Source of the DNA: Kitasatospora sp044457565
Lineage (GTDB): Bacteria; Actinomycetota; Actinomycetes; Streptomycetales; Streptomycetaceae
Assembly (NCBI RefSeq): GCF_044457565.1
Contig: NZ_JBITGZ010000012.1
Span: 124,001 to 188,000 of the forward strand
Direction: 5' to 3'
Length of the DNA stretch: 64,000 nucleotides
Shown: piece by piece, positions 43,063 to 51,481 of the stretch
Layout: each line of letters starts with the position of its first letter
Numbering within the stretch: position 1 is the stretch's first letter
The notes under the pieces: generated by a model
Database searches by the model: none
What the model was told of the DNA's origin: nothing
Seen by the model: the letters and a program-made list of their open reading frames with translations, nothing else
Translations under genes and position numbers: made by a program

Positions 43063-43554
43063 TCAGAAGCCGGAGACCGGGGTGGTGACGATCCGGACCC
43101 GGCCGTCGAGGGCGGCGTCGAGGGCGGCGCGCAGGCGCAGCGAGCGGGCGGGGCCGAGCAGATCGAGCGCCTCCTCCACGGTGGCCCAGCGGTAGTCGTC
43201 CAGCTCGCCGGCCGGGACGGTGACCGGGGTGCCGGCCGGCACGGTGCCGAGGTCGAAGAGGAAGTGCGCCGCCGGGTGGTCGAGTTCACCGCTCGGGTGG
43301 GCCCAGGAGACGGCCAGCAGCTCGCCGGTCTCGCGGACGAGGCCGGTCTCCTCCTCCAGCTCCCGCCTGGCGCACTCGACCGGCCCCTCCCCCGGGTCGA
43401 TCGTGCCGCCGGGGAACTGCCAGTGCTCCCGGTAGCCGGCCTTGACGATCAGGATCCGGCCGTCCTCGTCCCGCAGGATGCAGCCCGCGGCGGCGTACAC
43501 GCGGGTGAGCGAGGCGAGCCAGTCCTCGCGCGACTGGAGGGGGGCATCCGACAT
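43063..43554 (-). CDS. Nudix hydrolase
   Basis: 163 residues from ATG 43554 (AAGGAG, spacing 5). The Nudix box is intact: GTIDPGEGPVECARRE then LEEETGL, fitting GX5EX7REUXEEXGU. AAGCILRDEDGRILIVKAGY precedes it and ELDDYRWATVEEALDLL follows. The enzyme would hydrolyse a nucleoside-diphosphate-linked compound; a MutT-like or ADP-sugar substrate is possible. Convergent with the GNAT gene. Confidence 0.92.
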   Translation of the reverse strand: MSDAPLQSREDWLASLTRVYAAAGCILRDEDGRILIVKAGYREHWQFPGGTIDPGEGPVECARRELEEETGLVRETGELLAVSWAHPSGELDHPAAHFLFDLGTVPAGTPVTVPAGELDDYRWATVEEALDLLGPARSLRLRAALDAALDGRVRIVTTPVSGF

Positions 43555-43692
43555 GAGGCTCCTTCGGGGGTAGTGGGGGCCGTGCTGGTGGCTCCACTCT
43601 GCCATGCCGGTCAGTGAGGACTGCCGGGATCCGAAGGCGGTGGTGACGATGCGCCGGACCGTCGGGAACGGCCGTCCGGGACGGCCCCCGAT

Positions 43693-43712
43693 CCGACCCG
43701 GATCCGGGTCGG
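43693..43712. promoter_or_regulatory. 20-bp perfect palindrome upstream of the Nudix gene
   Basis: A self-complementary 20-bp sequence centred on GGATCC, 139 bases upstream of the Nudix start. May be an operator or simply a hairpin. Confidence 0.4.
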
Positions 43713-43741
43713 GCATCACCCAGCGGCCGGCACCGGGCACA

Positions 43742-43795
43742 CGTCAGGGGCGGGAGCGCGGGGCCCGGCGGCGGTCTGCGCTCCCGCCCCTGACG
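43742..43795 (-). terminator. Strong terminator of the small gene at 43809
   Basis: A perfect 18-bp stem (43742-43759 with 43778-43795) and 18-base loop, just downstream of the small minus-strand gene. Confidence 0.88.
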
Positions 43796-43808
43796 AGCGG
43801 GTGGGGGG

Positions 43809-44084
43809 TCAGTGGGCGGAGTGCTTCTCGGCGCCGCGGTGGCGGTGGCCCTTCAGCTCGGCGTGCATGGCGGGGGCAGACTGCACTCCCATGGTGGTGT
43901 CGGCCTGGCCGCCGTGGCGGAAGGCCGTGTCGCCGAAGTGCGTACCGGCCTTCATCCCCGGGATCGCGTTGGCCTTCGTGTCCGGGCCCATCGGCTTGGT
44001 GCTCGCCGCCATGCCCCGGCGTTCCAGCAGCTCCTGGGTGCCTTTGCGGAGCTTGTTCGTACTGCCCATCGATCGCTTGGTCAT
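43809..44084 (-). CDS. Small basic hypothetical protein
   Basis: 91 residues with a very strong GGGAGGTCA ribosome site before ATG 44084. Rich in Lys, Arg, Gly, Met and His (MTKRSMGSTNKLRKGTQELL, GHRHRGAEKHSAH at the end), no membrane helix and no Cys. Not a family I can name; probably disordered and nucleic-acid-associated, by composition only. It has a strong private terminator. Confidence 0.75.
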   Translation of the reverse strand: MTKRSMGSTNKLRKGTQELLERRGMAASTKPMGPDTKANAIPGMKAGTHFGDTAFRHGGQADTTMGVQSAPAMHAELKGHRHRGAEKHSAH

Positions 44085-44353
44085 CGGTGACCTCCCTTCG
44101 GCGGGCATCCGCCCCGCAGATACGGGTCCGGTGGCCGCACGGGCTGTTATGTCCGGATTTTATCCGATGTACACATTTTGGGAGATCGAGGCCCGCGGGT
44201 GCCGCGCACCGGCGGCCGTGAGGCGGCGATCGGACACGCGGCGGGCAGGCGGCGGGCACGCGGGCAGGTGGGCAGGCGACACGGGCAGACGTCAGGCGGG
44301 CAGCCGTGGGCCGCCGGGGTGTGCGGGGCGCCCCGGCGCGGCGGCGGTGGCGG

Positions 44354-44620
44354 TCAGCCCATGGCCTCGTGGACGTAGCACCAGCGCCACTCCTCCCCCG
44401 GCTCGTACGAGCGGATCACCGGGTGGGAGGTGTTGTGGAAGTGGGCGCTGGCGTGGCGCTGCGGCGAGTTGTCGCAGCAGCCGATGTGCCCGCAGTCCAG
44501 GCAGAGCCGCAGGTGCACCCAGTCGCGGCTGCCGGCCGCGAGACAGTCCGCACAGCCGTCGGTGGGCGGCAACGGCGCGATGTCCGGGGGTGCCGCCGAG
44601 AGGTCTTCGCACGCGCTCAT
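44354..44620 (-). CDS. UBP-type zinc-finger protein
   Basis: 88 residues. Cys/His ligands in the order expected of a ZnF-UBP domain: CADC near residue 23, LRLCLDCGHIGCC at about 37-49, then HASAHFHNTSHPV and WCYVHEAMG. In eukaryotes this fold binds ubiquitin's free C-terminus. Stand-alone bacterial members are common in actinomycetes and of unknown role. Confidence 0.92.
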   Translation of the reverse strand: MSACEDLSAAPPDIAPLPPTDGCADCLAAGSRDWVHLRLCLDCGHIGCCDNSPQRHASAHFHNTSHPVIRSYEPGEEWRWCYVHEAMG

Positions 44621-44825
44621 ACCCGCAGGGTAGTGACGACGGCGCCGTGGTGCGGGCTCCCGCGCCGGGCGGGCCGCCGCCCCGCCCGTGCCGTGGCGGC
44701 AGGACACCGGCCGGCGCGTCCGGCGGACGAGGTGCGGCCGGGTACGGCACGCGGCACCGCGGACGAGGTTCGGCCGGCGCGCCGCCCGGGGAGGCCCGGC
44801 CGGACCCGGCATGGGAGCATGCCGC

Positions 44826-47222
44826 GTGGCCACCGTGACAGAACGACAGGACAGCGACACGGGCATACCCGCCCCTGCCCGGACCCCCCTGCGGGTGAGA
44901 CAGCCCGCCGCGCTGATCCGGTTCCTGCTCGGCCTGGCCGCCGTCTGCCTCACCCTGCTGCTCGCCGACCACGCCCAGGCCACCGCCGGCGGCCTGGACG
45001 CCGACGTCGCCCAGGGCGCCGGCCTCGTCCCGCGCCCGGTGGCCGGGATCGCCGGGGCCCTGTCCACCGCCGCCCTGCTGCTCGTCCCCGCCGCCTCGGC
45101 CGGGTGGCGGCTGCTGGGCCGCGAGGGCCGGCGCGGGCGCCAGCAGGTCGCCGACGGGCTGCTGGCCGCCGTCCTGGCCTACGGCGCGTCCGTCGCCCTC
45201 GACCTGTGGGCCGACGGCCCGGCGGCCGCCTCGCTGCTCACCTCGCTCACCCACCCGCTGCCCGGCGGCGGGCACACCGAGCCCGTCTACGGCTACCTGG
45301 CACCCGTCCTCGGCTTCCTGGTCGCCTCCGCCGCCCGCGAGCGCCGGCTGCCCCGCGCCGTGCTGGCCCTCTCCGGCGCCGCCGGGCTGATCGCCGGGTA
45401 CGCCAGCCCGCTCTCCGTCGTCCTGGCGGTGCTGATCGGCTGGACCACCGCCCACGGCACCCTGTACGCCATCGGTGTACCCGACCCCCGCCCGCTCCCC
45501 GAGCAGCTGCTGCGCAGCCTGCGCCAGGTCGGACTTCGCCCCAGCGGCGTCAGCGCGGCGGGCCCCGACCGCTACCTGGTGCGCCAGCACGACGGACGCC
45601 CCGACCTGGACGTGCTGCTGCTCGACCGGCAGGCGCTGGTCGCCGCGCTGTTCCAGCGCGTCTGGCGCCGGCTGCGGCTGCGAACCGCCCCGCACCCGCG
45701 CGTGCTGCGCTCGCTGCGCACCGGCCTGGAACACGAGGCCCTGGTCTCGTACGCGGCCGTGGCCGCCGGGGTACGCACCCGCAAGGTCGCCGCGACCGCC
45801 GAACTCGGCCCGGACGCCGCCCTGGTGGCCTACGAGTCCCTGCCCGGCCGGACGCTCGCCGAACTGGCCGACGAGGAGCTCACGGACGCGCTGGTCGACG
45901 ACGTCTGGGCGCAGTTCAAGCTGCTGCAGACCCGGCAGATCTCGCACCGCGCGCTGGTGTCCGAGTCCGTCCTGGTCACCGCCGACGGCGCCGTCCACCT
46001 GGTCGACCTCGCCGACGGCGACATCGCGGCGAGCGAGCTCGTCCTGCGGGTCGACGTCGCCCAGCTGCTCACCACGCTGGCCCTGCGGGTCGGCGCCGAG
46101 CGCGCGGTGCGTCGCGCCGTCGCCGTCCTCGGCCCGGACGCCGTCGGGTCGGCGCTGCCGCTGCTCCAGCCGATCGCCCTGGCCCGGCCGACCAGGGCCG
46201 CGCTCAAGGAGCAGGGCGAGCTGCTGGACGCCATCCGGGCCGAGGTGCTGCGCACCCGGCCGCAGGCGCCGGTCGCCGCGGTACGCCTGGAGCGGCTGCG
46301 CCCGCGCACGCTGCTCGCCGTGGTGGGCGGGGTGGTGGCGGGCTGCCTGCTGCTGCCGCAGTTCTTCGCCACCGACCACAATCCGATCGCCACCATGGTG
46401 GACGCCGACCCGGGCTGGACGGCGCTGGCCGTGCTGGCCGCCGCCGCGAGCCACCTGGCCGCCACCATGGGGTTCGTCGGCTTCGTCCCCGAGCGGCTCC
46501 ACCTCGGCCGGGCCGCGCTGACCCAGGTCGCCGGCTGCTTCGTCAAGCTGGTCTCCCCGGGCGGCGTCGGCGGCGTCGCCCTCAACACCCGCTTCCTCCA
46601 GCGCTCCGGCATCCCGACCGCGCAGGCACTGTCCAGCGTCGGCGTCGGCCAGCTGCTCGGACTGATCCTGCACCTGCTCCAACTCGGGGCCTTCGTCTAC
46701 CTGTTGGGGCGGGATCCGGGCGAGGAGCTGACCGCCCTGCCGGCCCTGGTGGGCGGGCTGGGCGGCGCCGCCCTCCTACTCGCACTGGTCTTCGCCGTCC
46801 CGCAGGCCCGCCGCTGGCTGGCGGCCCGCCTGCGCCCGCTCACCGCGGAGGTGCTGCCCCGGCTGCTGGACCTGCTGCGCAGCCCCGGCCGGCTCGCGGT
46901 CGGGATCGCCGGGCAGCTGCTGGTCTCGCTCTGCCTGGTGGCGTGCCTGTACTGCTGCGCGCTGGCGGTCGGCGAGCGGCCGGGCTTCTCCTCGGTCGCG
47001 GTGGCGCTGCTGATCGGCAACGCGGTGGGCAGTGCGGCGCCGACCCCGGGCGGGGTCGGCGCGATCGACGTGGCGCTGCCCAACATGCTGACGGCGACGG
47101 CCGCGATGACCGACAGCTCTGCCTTCGCCGCGGTGGTGCTCTACCGGCTGCTGACCTTCCTGCTGCCGGTGCTGCCCGGCTGGGCCGCCTTCGCCTGGTT
47201 GCAGCGCCGCCGCGCGCTGTGA
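44826..47222 (+). CDS. Flippase-like (UPF0104) membrane protein with kinase-like middle domain
   Basis: 798 residues from GTG 44826 (GGAG 8 bases upstream). Residues ~25-215 hold about six membrane segments. The soluble middle (~225-490) resembles an ABC1/aminoglycoside-kinase fold: AAVAAGVRTRKVAATAELGP, LVAYESLPGRTLAELADEEL, and QISHRALVSESVLVTADGAV leading into VHLVDLADGD. In kinases these places hold HxD and DFG; here HRAL and DLAD look degenerate. The last ~300 residues are the LPG-synthase TM/flippase-like domain (FVKLVSPGGVGGVALNTRFL, GSAAPTPGGVGAIDVALPNM). A lipid-handling role at the membrane is likely. Confidence 0.9.
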   Translation: MATVTERQDSDTGIPAPARTPLRVRQPAALIRFLLGLAAVCLTLLLADHAQATAGGLDADVAQGAGLVPRPVAGIAGALSTAALLLVPAASAGWRLLGREGRRGRQQVADGLLAAVLAYGASVALDLWADGPAAASLLTSLTHPLPGGGHTEPVYGYLAPVLGFLVASAARERRLPRAVLALSGAAGLIAGYASPLSVVLAVLIGWTTAHGTLYAIGVPDPRPLPEQLLRSLRQVGLRPSGVSAAGPDRYLVRQHDGRPDLDVLLLDRQALVAALFQRVWRRLRLRTAPHPRVLRSLRTGLEHEALVSYAAVAAGVRTRKVAATAELGPDAALVAYESLPGRTLAELADEELTDALVDDVWAQFKLLQTRQISHRALVSESVLVTADGAVHLVDLADGDIAASELVLRVDVAQLLTTLALRVGAERAVRRAVAVLGPDAVGSALPLLQPIALARPTRAALKEQGELLDAIRAEVLRTRPQAPVAAVRLERLRPRTLLAVVGGVVAGCLLLPQFFATDHNPIATMVDADPGWTALAVLAAAASHLAATMGFVGFVPERLHLGRAALTQVAGCFVKLVSPGGVGGVALNTRFLQRSGIPTAQALSSVGVGQLLGLILHLLQLGAFVYLLGRDPGEELTALPALVGGLGGAALLLALVFAVPQARRWLAARLRPLTAEVLPRLLDLLRSPGRLAVGIAGQLLVSLCLVACLYCCALAVGERPGFSSVAVALLIGNAVGSAAPTPGGVGAIDVALPNMLTATAAMTDSSAFAAVVLYRLLTFLLPVLPGWAAFAWLQRRRAL

Positions 47223-47243
47223 CGGCCGGGGCCTGTGTCAGCC

Positions 47244-47292
47244 GGGTGCGCGGTGTCCGGGTGCGCGGCGGCCCGGTGCGCGGTGTCCGGGC
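47244..47292. repeat. GGTGCGCGGTGTCCGG tandem repeat
   Basis: Three imperfect 15-16 bp units in the convergent gap after the flippase-like gene. Confidence 0.65.
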
Positions 47293-47335
47293 GGGGTGAC
47301 CTCCCCTGCGGGCCGGTACGGGGCGGCGCCACCGG

Positions 47336-47527
47336 TCAGCGGTACTCGTCCTCGTCCAGCTGCACGATCCGGGTCTGCTCGGCCGCGTCCGCGACCTCGG
47401 TGGCCGGGTCGGCGCCGAGCGCGCGGCGCTCCGCGAGCTCGTCGTACTCGTCCTCCTCGGAGCCTTCCTCGTCCGGCTCCTCGACCTCGACGGCCTCGTC
47501 CAGGTAGTCCTCGGGGTTCTGCGGCAT
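47336..47527 (-). CDS. Small acidic protein
   Basis: 63 residues, strongly acidic (about one third Asp/Glu): MPQNPEDYLDEAVEVEEPDE and EQTRIVQLDEDEYR. No hydrophobic segment or Cys. Comparable small acidic proteins occur across actinomycetes without a known role. Start ATG 47527. Confidence 0.7.
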   Translation of the reverse strand: MPQNPEDYLDEAVEVEEPDEEGSEEDEYDELAERRALGADPATEVADAAEQTRIVQLDEDEYR

Positions 47528-47796
47528 GGCGTCCGTCCTCGCTGTTCGGACCCTCACCCGGGCCCTCGTGGTCCCGAGGGTCTGTCCAGCCCCATTGTCT
47601 CGCCGCGCGTCGCCCCGCGCGGCATCCGGCGGGAGGGGAGGGACAGGCCCTTGAAGTATCCGACGGCGGCGCCCGGCGCGCGATGCGTCTGCCCCACCTC
47701 CGGGCGGCCCGCCCCGGCCGGGCCCCGGAGGCCGGGGCGGCCCGGGGCGGGGGGCAGGGGCAGGGTGGCTCCGGGGCGCGGCAGAGCGGCGGTCCG

Positions 47797-49230
47797 TCAG
47801 TCCTGTGGCGGGAGCGGCAGGGATCGGCAGAGCGCCTCCAGGGCGGCGGCGAAGCCGTGGTCGGGCGGTGCGCCGTAGCCGACCACCAGGCCGTCCTCGG
47901 GGGGCATCGGGCTGGCGGGGTGCCGGTAGGGCGCCAGACCGTCGACGGCCAGGCCCTGCCAGGCGGCGCCCTTCAGCACGCTGCGCTCCGTGCCGCGCGG
48001 CAGGCGCAGCACCGCGTGCAGCCCGGCCGCGATGCCGGTCACCGCGACGTGCGGGGCCTGCTCGGCGAGGGTCGCCACCAGCTGGTCGCGGCGTCGGCGG
48101 TAGCGGCGGCGCATGCCGCGCAGGTGGCGGTCGTAGCCGCCGCAGTCGATGAAGTCGGCCAGGGTCAGCTGGTCGGTCACCCCGACCCAGGCCTCGCGCT
48201 CGCCCTTGGCGGCGAGGACGGCGTCCACCAGGTGCTCCGGCAGCACCATCCACCCCAGTCGCAGCGCGGGCGAGAGGCTCTTGCTGACCGAGCCGAGGTA
48301 CACCACCCGGTTCGGGTCCAGGCCCTGGAGCGCCCCCACCGGCTGCCGGTCGTACCTGAACTCGCCGTCGTAGTCGTCCTCCAGCACCAGGCCGCCGGTG
48401 GCGCGGGCCCAGTCGATCGCGGCGGCCCGGCGTTCGGGGTGCAGCGGGCCGCCGGTCGGGTACTGGTGGGCCGGGGTGAGCAGTACCGTGCGGGCCCCGG
48501 AGGCGGCCAACTCGCCCGTCCTGGCGCCGTGTTCGTCGATGACCAGCGGGGTGGTGGCGAGTTTGGCGGCGGTCAGCAGGCCGCGGTGGAAGTCCAGCCC
48601 GTAGGACTCCACGGCGACCGGGCCCGCCAGCAGCCCGCCGAGCAGCCGCAGGGCGTGCGCGAAGCCGGAGCAGATCACGATCCGCTCGGGGTCGGTGCGC
48701 ACGCCGCGGGCCCGCGCCAGGTAGTCCGCCAGGGCGCGGCGCAGCTCCGGGCGCCCGCGCGGGTCGCCGGGGCCGAAGGCCTCGTTGGGTGCGGCGGTCA
48801 GCGCGCGGCGGGCGGAGGCGAGCCAGGCGGCGCGCGGGAAGGCGGCGGCGTCGGGCGAGCCGGGCCGCAGGTCATGGACGGGCCGGGGCGCACGGGAGGG
48901 GCGCGCGGGCCGGCGGGCGCGGCCGGACGCCGGCGGCGTGGCCCGGGCGGCGACCCGGGTGCCGGAGCCCTGCCGGGCGGTGAGCCAGCCCTCGGCGACC
49001 AGCTCGGCGTACGCCTCGGCGACGGTGTTGCGGGCCAGCCCCAGGTCCGCGGCGAGCGTGCGGTACGGGGGCAGCCGGGTGCCGGGCGTGAGCCGCCCGG
49101 AGCGGACGGCCTCCCGCAGGGCCTGCATCAGCGCCGCCCGGCGGCCGCCGCCGGGGGCCAGCTCCAGGTGCAGGTCGGCGCCTGGGCCGACGCCCCCGCC
49201 GCTCGTCGAATTGACCCGGGATTCTGCCAT
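47797..49230 (-). CDS. MocR/GabR-type regulator with aminotransferase domain
   Basis: 477 residues. An N-terminal GntR winged HTH (LREAVRSGRLTPGTRLPPYR, LGLARNTVAEAYAELVAEGW) is linked to a fold-type I aminotransferase domain. The PLP-binding lysine lies in VVYLGSVSKSLSPALRLGWM, after LVLEDDYDGEFRYD and LTPAHQYPTGGPL. MocR proteins use PLP as an effector-binding scaffold and often control vitamin B6 or amine genes. Divergent from an AhpD-like gene 47 bp away, its likely target. Confidence 0.93.
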   Translation of the reverse strand: MAESRVNSTSGGGVGPGADLHLELAPGGGRRAALMQALREAVRSGRLTPGTRLPPYRTLAADLGLARNTVAEAYAELVAEGWLTARQGSGTRVAARATPPASGRARRPARPSRAPRPVHDLRPGSPDAAAFPRAAWLASARRALTAAPNEAFGPGDPRGRPELRRALADYLARARGVRTDPERIVICSGFAHALRLLGGLLAGPVAVESYGLDFHRGLLTAAKLATTPLVIDEHGARTGELAASGARTVLLTPAHQYPTGGPLHPERRAAAIDWARATGGLVLEDDYDGEFRYDRQPVGALQGLDPNRVVYLGSVSKSLSPALRLGWMVLPEHLVDAVLAAKGEREAWVGVTDQLTLADFIDCGGYDRHLRGMRRRYRRRRDQLVATLAEQAPHVAVTGIAAGLHAVLRLPRGTERSVLKGAAWQGLAVDGLAPYRHPASPMPPEDGLVVGYGAPPDHGFAAALEALCRSLPLPPQD

Positions 49231-49277
49231 GGGAATGAACCATAGTCCGGGTTCAATGCGACCGTAGGGTCATTCAC

Positions 49278-49739
49278 ATGACGACGACCGAGAACACCTC
49301 GCACCGGATCGACTACGCCAAGTCCGCCCGCACCGCCTTCCGCGCCCTGCTCGCGCTGGACGCCGCCGCCCGCGAGGGCCTGGACCCGACGCTGGTCGAG
49401 CTGGTGCAGATCCGCGCCTCGCAGCTCAACAACTGCGCGTACTGCCTGGACATGCACGCCAGGGACGCGCGCGAGGCCGGCGAGAGCGACGAGCGGCTGT
49501 ACCTGCTGGCGGTCTGGCGCGACGCGCCCGCCGGCGTCTACACCGACCGGGAGCAGGCCGCCCTGGCGCTCACCGAGGCCGTCACCCGGATCGGCGAGGG
49601 TGTCGACGACGCGGTGTACGGGCGGGCCGCCGAGTGGTTCGAGGCGACCGAGGTGGCCCAGCTGATCTCGCTGATCTGCACCATCAACACCTGGAACCGG
49701 ATCAACGTCTCCACCCGGAGGACGCCCGGCACCGCCTGA
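49278..49739 (+). CDS. AhpD-like carboxymuconolactone-decarboxylase-family protein
   Basis: 153 residues with the AhpD-type motif NNCAYCLDMHARDAREAG, giving a CxxC pair and a conserved His. LVELVQIRASQLNNCAYCLD and LLAVWRDAPAGVYTDREQAA are typical of small peroxidase-related members that act as thiol peroxidases or reductants. Divergent from the MocR gene, which probably regulates it. The CATAGTCCGGG region between them is a possible operator. Confidence 0.9.
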   Translation: MTTTENTSHRIDYAKSARTAFRALLALDAAAREGLDPTLVELVQIRASQLNNCAYCLDMHARDAREAGESDERLYLLAVWRDAPAGVYTDREQAALALTEAVTRIGEGVDDAVYGRAAEWFEATEVAQLISLICTINTWNRINVSTRRTPGTA

Positions 49740-49925
49740 CGGCCGGGCGACGGCCGGGCGCCGGCGGAGTTCCGGCCCGGGCGTACCCGCAGAGCTCCGG
49801 ACGGGGCGCTGACCTGCGGGGATCCTTGGGGCCGCCGGAGCGGGGGTACGATCAGTGCCGAAGAAGCAGGGCTGATCCGCGCCCACCCGGCGGCCCCGAG
49901 GCCCTTACGACCCGACGGGGAAATC

Positions 49926-50567
49926 ATGTCCGGCTCGCACTACTTCACCGGTGCACCCGACGTCGCCAGCGAACGGCGTCCGATCACCGTGAAACTGCCC
50001 GACATCACCCTGGAGCTCACCACCGACAGCGGTGTCTTCTCCCGCAGCCGGCTCGACCCGGGCACCCGGGTCCTGCTGGAGCACGCGCCGCCGCCGCGCG
50101 CCAAGGGGCCGATCCTGGACGTCGGCTGCGGCTACGGGCCGATCGCGCTGACCTGGGCGTCGCGCCGCAAGCGCTCCGCGGTGTGGGCCGTCGACGTCAA
50201 CACCCGGGCGCTGGACCTGGTGCGGGAGAACGCGCAGGCGCTGAACCTGGGCAACGTCCAGGCCGCGCTGCCCGACGACGTCCCCGCGGACCTGCGGTTC
50301 ACGGCCATCTACTCCAACCCGCCGATCCGGATCGGGAAGTCCGCGCTGCACCGGCTGCTGAAGCAGTGGCTCGGGCGGCTCACCCCCGACGGGTCGGCGT
50401 TCCTCGTGATCCAGCGCAACCTCGGCTCGGACTCGCTGCAGAAGTGGCTGAACACCGAGGGCTTCCCCACCACGCGGGTCACGTCGGTCAACGGATTCCG
50501 GATTCTTGAAGCACGGCCCCGCCCGGAGGGCGAGGCCCCCCAGAGTGGACGAGGTACGACGTCGTGA
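49926..50567 (+). CDS. RsmC-like class I methyltransferase
   Basis: 213 residues. SAM site ILDVGCGYGPIALTWASRRK; the NPPIR motif in IYSNPPIRIGKSALHRLLKQ marks the N6/N2-methylating group related to RsmC (16S rRNA m2G1207). The family single-domain form, about 200 residues, is common in actinomycetes. Its stop overlaps the next gene's GTG start (GTGA), so the two are translationally coupled. Confidence 0.9.
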   Translation: MSGSHYFTGAPDVASERRPITVKLPDITLELTTDSGVFSRSRLDPGTRVLLEHAPPPRAKGPILDVGCGYGPIALTWASRRKRSAVWAVDVNTRALDLVRENAQALNLGNVQAALPDDVPADLRFTAIYSNPPIRIGKSALHRLLKQWLGRLTPDGSAFLVIQRNLGSDSLQKWLNTEGFPTTRVTSVNGFRILEARPRPEGEAPQSGRGTTS

Positions 50568-51142
50568 AGCAGCTCCGTGGCACCGACCTGAAGCGCCTGC
50601 ACCGGTCGTGGCGCCGCAGCAACACCTTCAGGCTGGCGATGATCCTGGAGAACCTTCAGTCGCCGTTCAACGTCGGCTCGATCGTGCGCACCGCCGCGGC
50701 GATGGGCGCGGAGAAGCTGTACCTCACCGGTGACACGCCCTCGGTGCGCTCCTCCGGCGCGCAGAAGGCCGCGATGGGAACCGACAAGTACCTGAAGACG
50801 CAGCACTTCGCGACCGTCGCGGAGGCCGTGGCACAGGCCCGCGCGGACGGCTTCAAGGTGGTCGGCCTGGAGCTGGCCGACGAGGCCGTACCGATGTTCT
50901 CGGCCGAGCTCACGCCGGCCGTCGCGTTCGTGCTCGGCCACGAGGACCGGGGCATCACCCCGGACGCCCTCGCACTGTGCGACTCCGTGGTCTTCGTCCC
51001 GCAGCTGGGCCGGGTCGGCTCGCTGAACGTCTCCGCCGCCGCGACGGTCGCCTGCTACGAGGCCCGCCGGCAGGGGTACGCGATCACCGGCAGCCCTGAG
51101 CCGGGCGACAACGGCGGCCCGGACCTCGACGGCGACGAGTAG
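50564..51142 (+). CDS. SPOUT-family (TrmH-type) RNA methyltransferase
   Basis: 192 residues from GTG 50564. Knot-forming SPOUT motifs are present: LENLQSPFNVGSIVRTAAAM (motif 1), AFVLGHEDRGITPDALALCD (motif 2) and VFVPQLGRVGSLNVSAAATV (motif 3). Close to TrmH-like 2'-O-ribose methyltransferases of about 170-200 residues that act on tRNA or rRNA. Coupled with the RsmC-like gene, so both may modify rRNA or tRNA under one control. Confidence 0.92.
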   Translation: MKQLRGTDLKRLHRSWRRSNTFRLAMILENLQSPFNVGSIVRTAAAMGAEKLYLTGDTPSVRSSGAQKAAMGTDKYLKTQHFATVAEAVAQARADGFKVVGLELADEAVPMFSAELTPAVAFVLGHEDRGITPDALALCDSVVFVPQLGRVGSLNVSAAATVACYEARRQGYAITGSPEPGDNGGPDLDGDE

Positions 51143-51210
51143 CACCGCGGCACGGGCCGGAGCCCGGCCTGCCCCACCCCCGCCGATCGACCGCCGGCCG
51201 TACCGCCCGG

Positions 51211-51241
51211 GGTGGCCGGAGCCCGGTCGGCTCCGGCCACC
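51211..51241. terminator. Bidirectional terminator at the left border of the cluster
   Basis: A perfect 13-bp stem (51211-51223 with 51229-51241) and 5-base loop between the convergent TrmH-like and small membrane-protein genes. Confidence 0.88.
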
Positions 51242-51249
51242 TGCCCGGG

Positions 51250-51450
51250 TCAGTAACGCGGCTTGCGGGTGAGGGCGAGACCGCCGAGCAGGAACGCGAC
51301 GCCGAGCACGCCGGCGATGATCGCCGAGGTGGTGTCGGCCGGCTTCTGGCTGGCGTCCATGACGGCCGTGACCAGGCCGGCGACGGCGCTGATGTAGCAG
51401 AAGATCGTGATGAAGATCTTGAGGTTCGGGTTCACTTGCTTGCCTTTCAT
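51250..51450 (-). CDS. Small two-TM membrane protein of the cluster
   Basis: 66 residues: a charged start (MKGKQVNPNLK), one membrane helix (IFITIFCYISAVAGLVTAVM), a short loop (DASQKPADTTS) and a second (AIIAGVLGVAFLLGGLAL), ending RKPRY. It begins 31 bases after the methyltransferase stop and is probably its co-transcript. Small membrane proteins next to peptide-product genes often act as self-protection or transporter partners; that is inference. I know no family for it. Confidence 0.7.
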   Translation of the reverse strand: MKGKQVNPNLKIFITIFCYISAVAGLVTAVMDASQKPADTTSAIIAGVLGVAFLLGGLALTRKPRY

Positions 51451-51481
51451 GTGGTGGGTGAGGAAGGCCCTGAGGGGGGAC

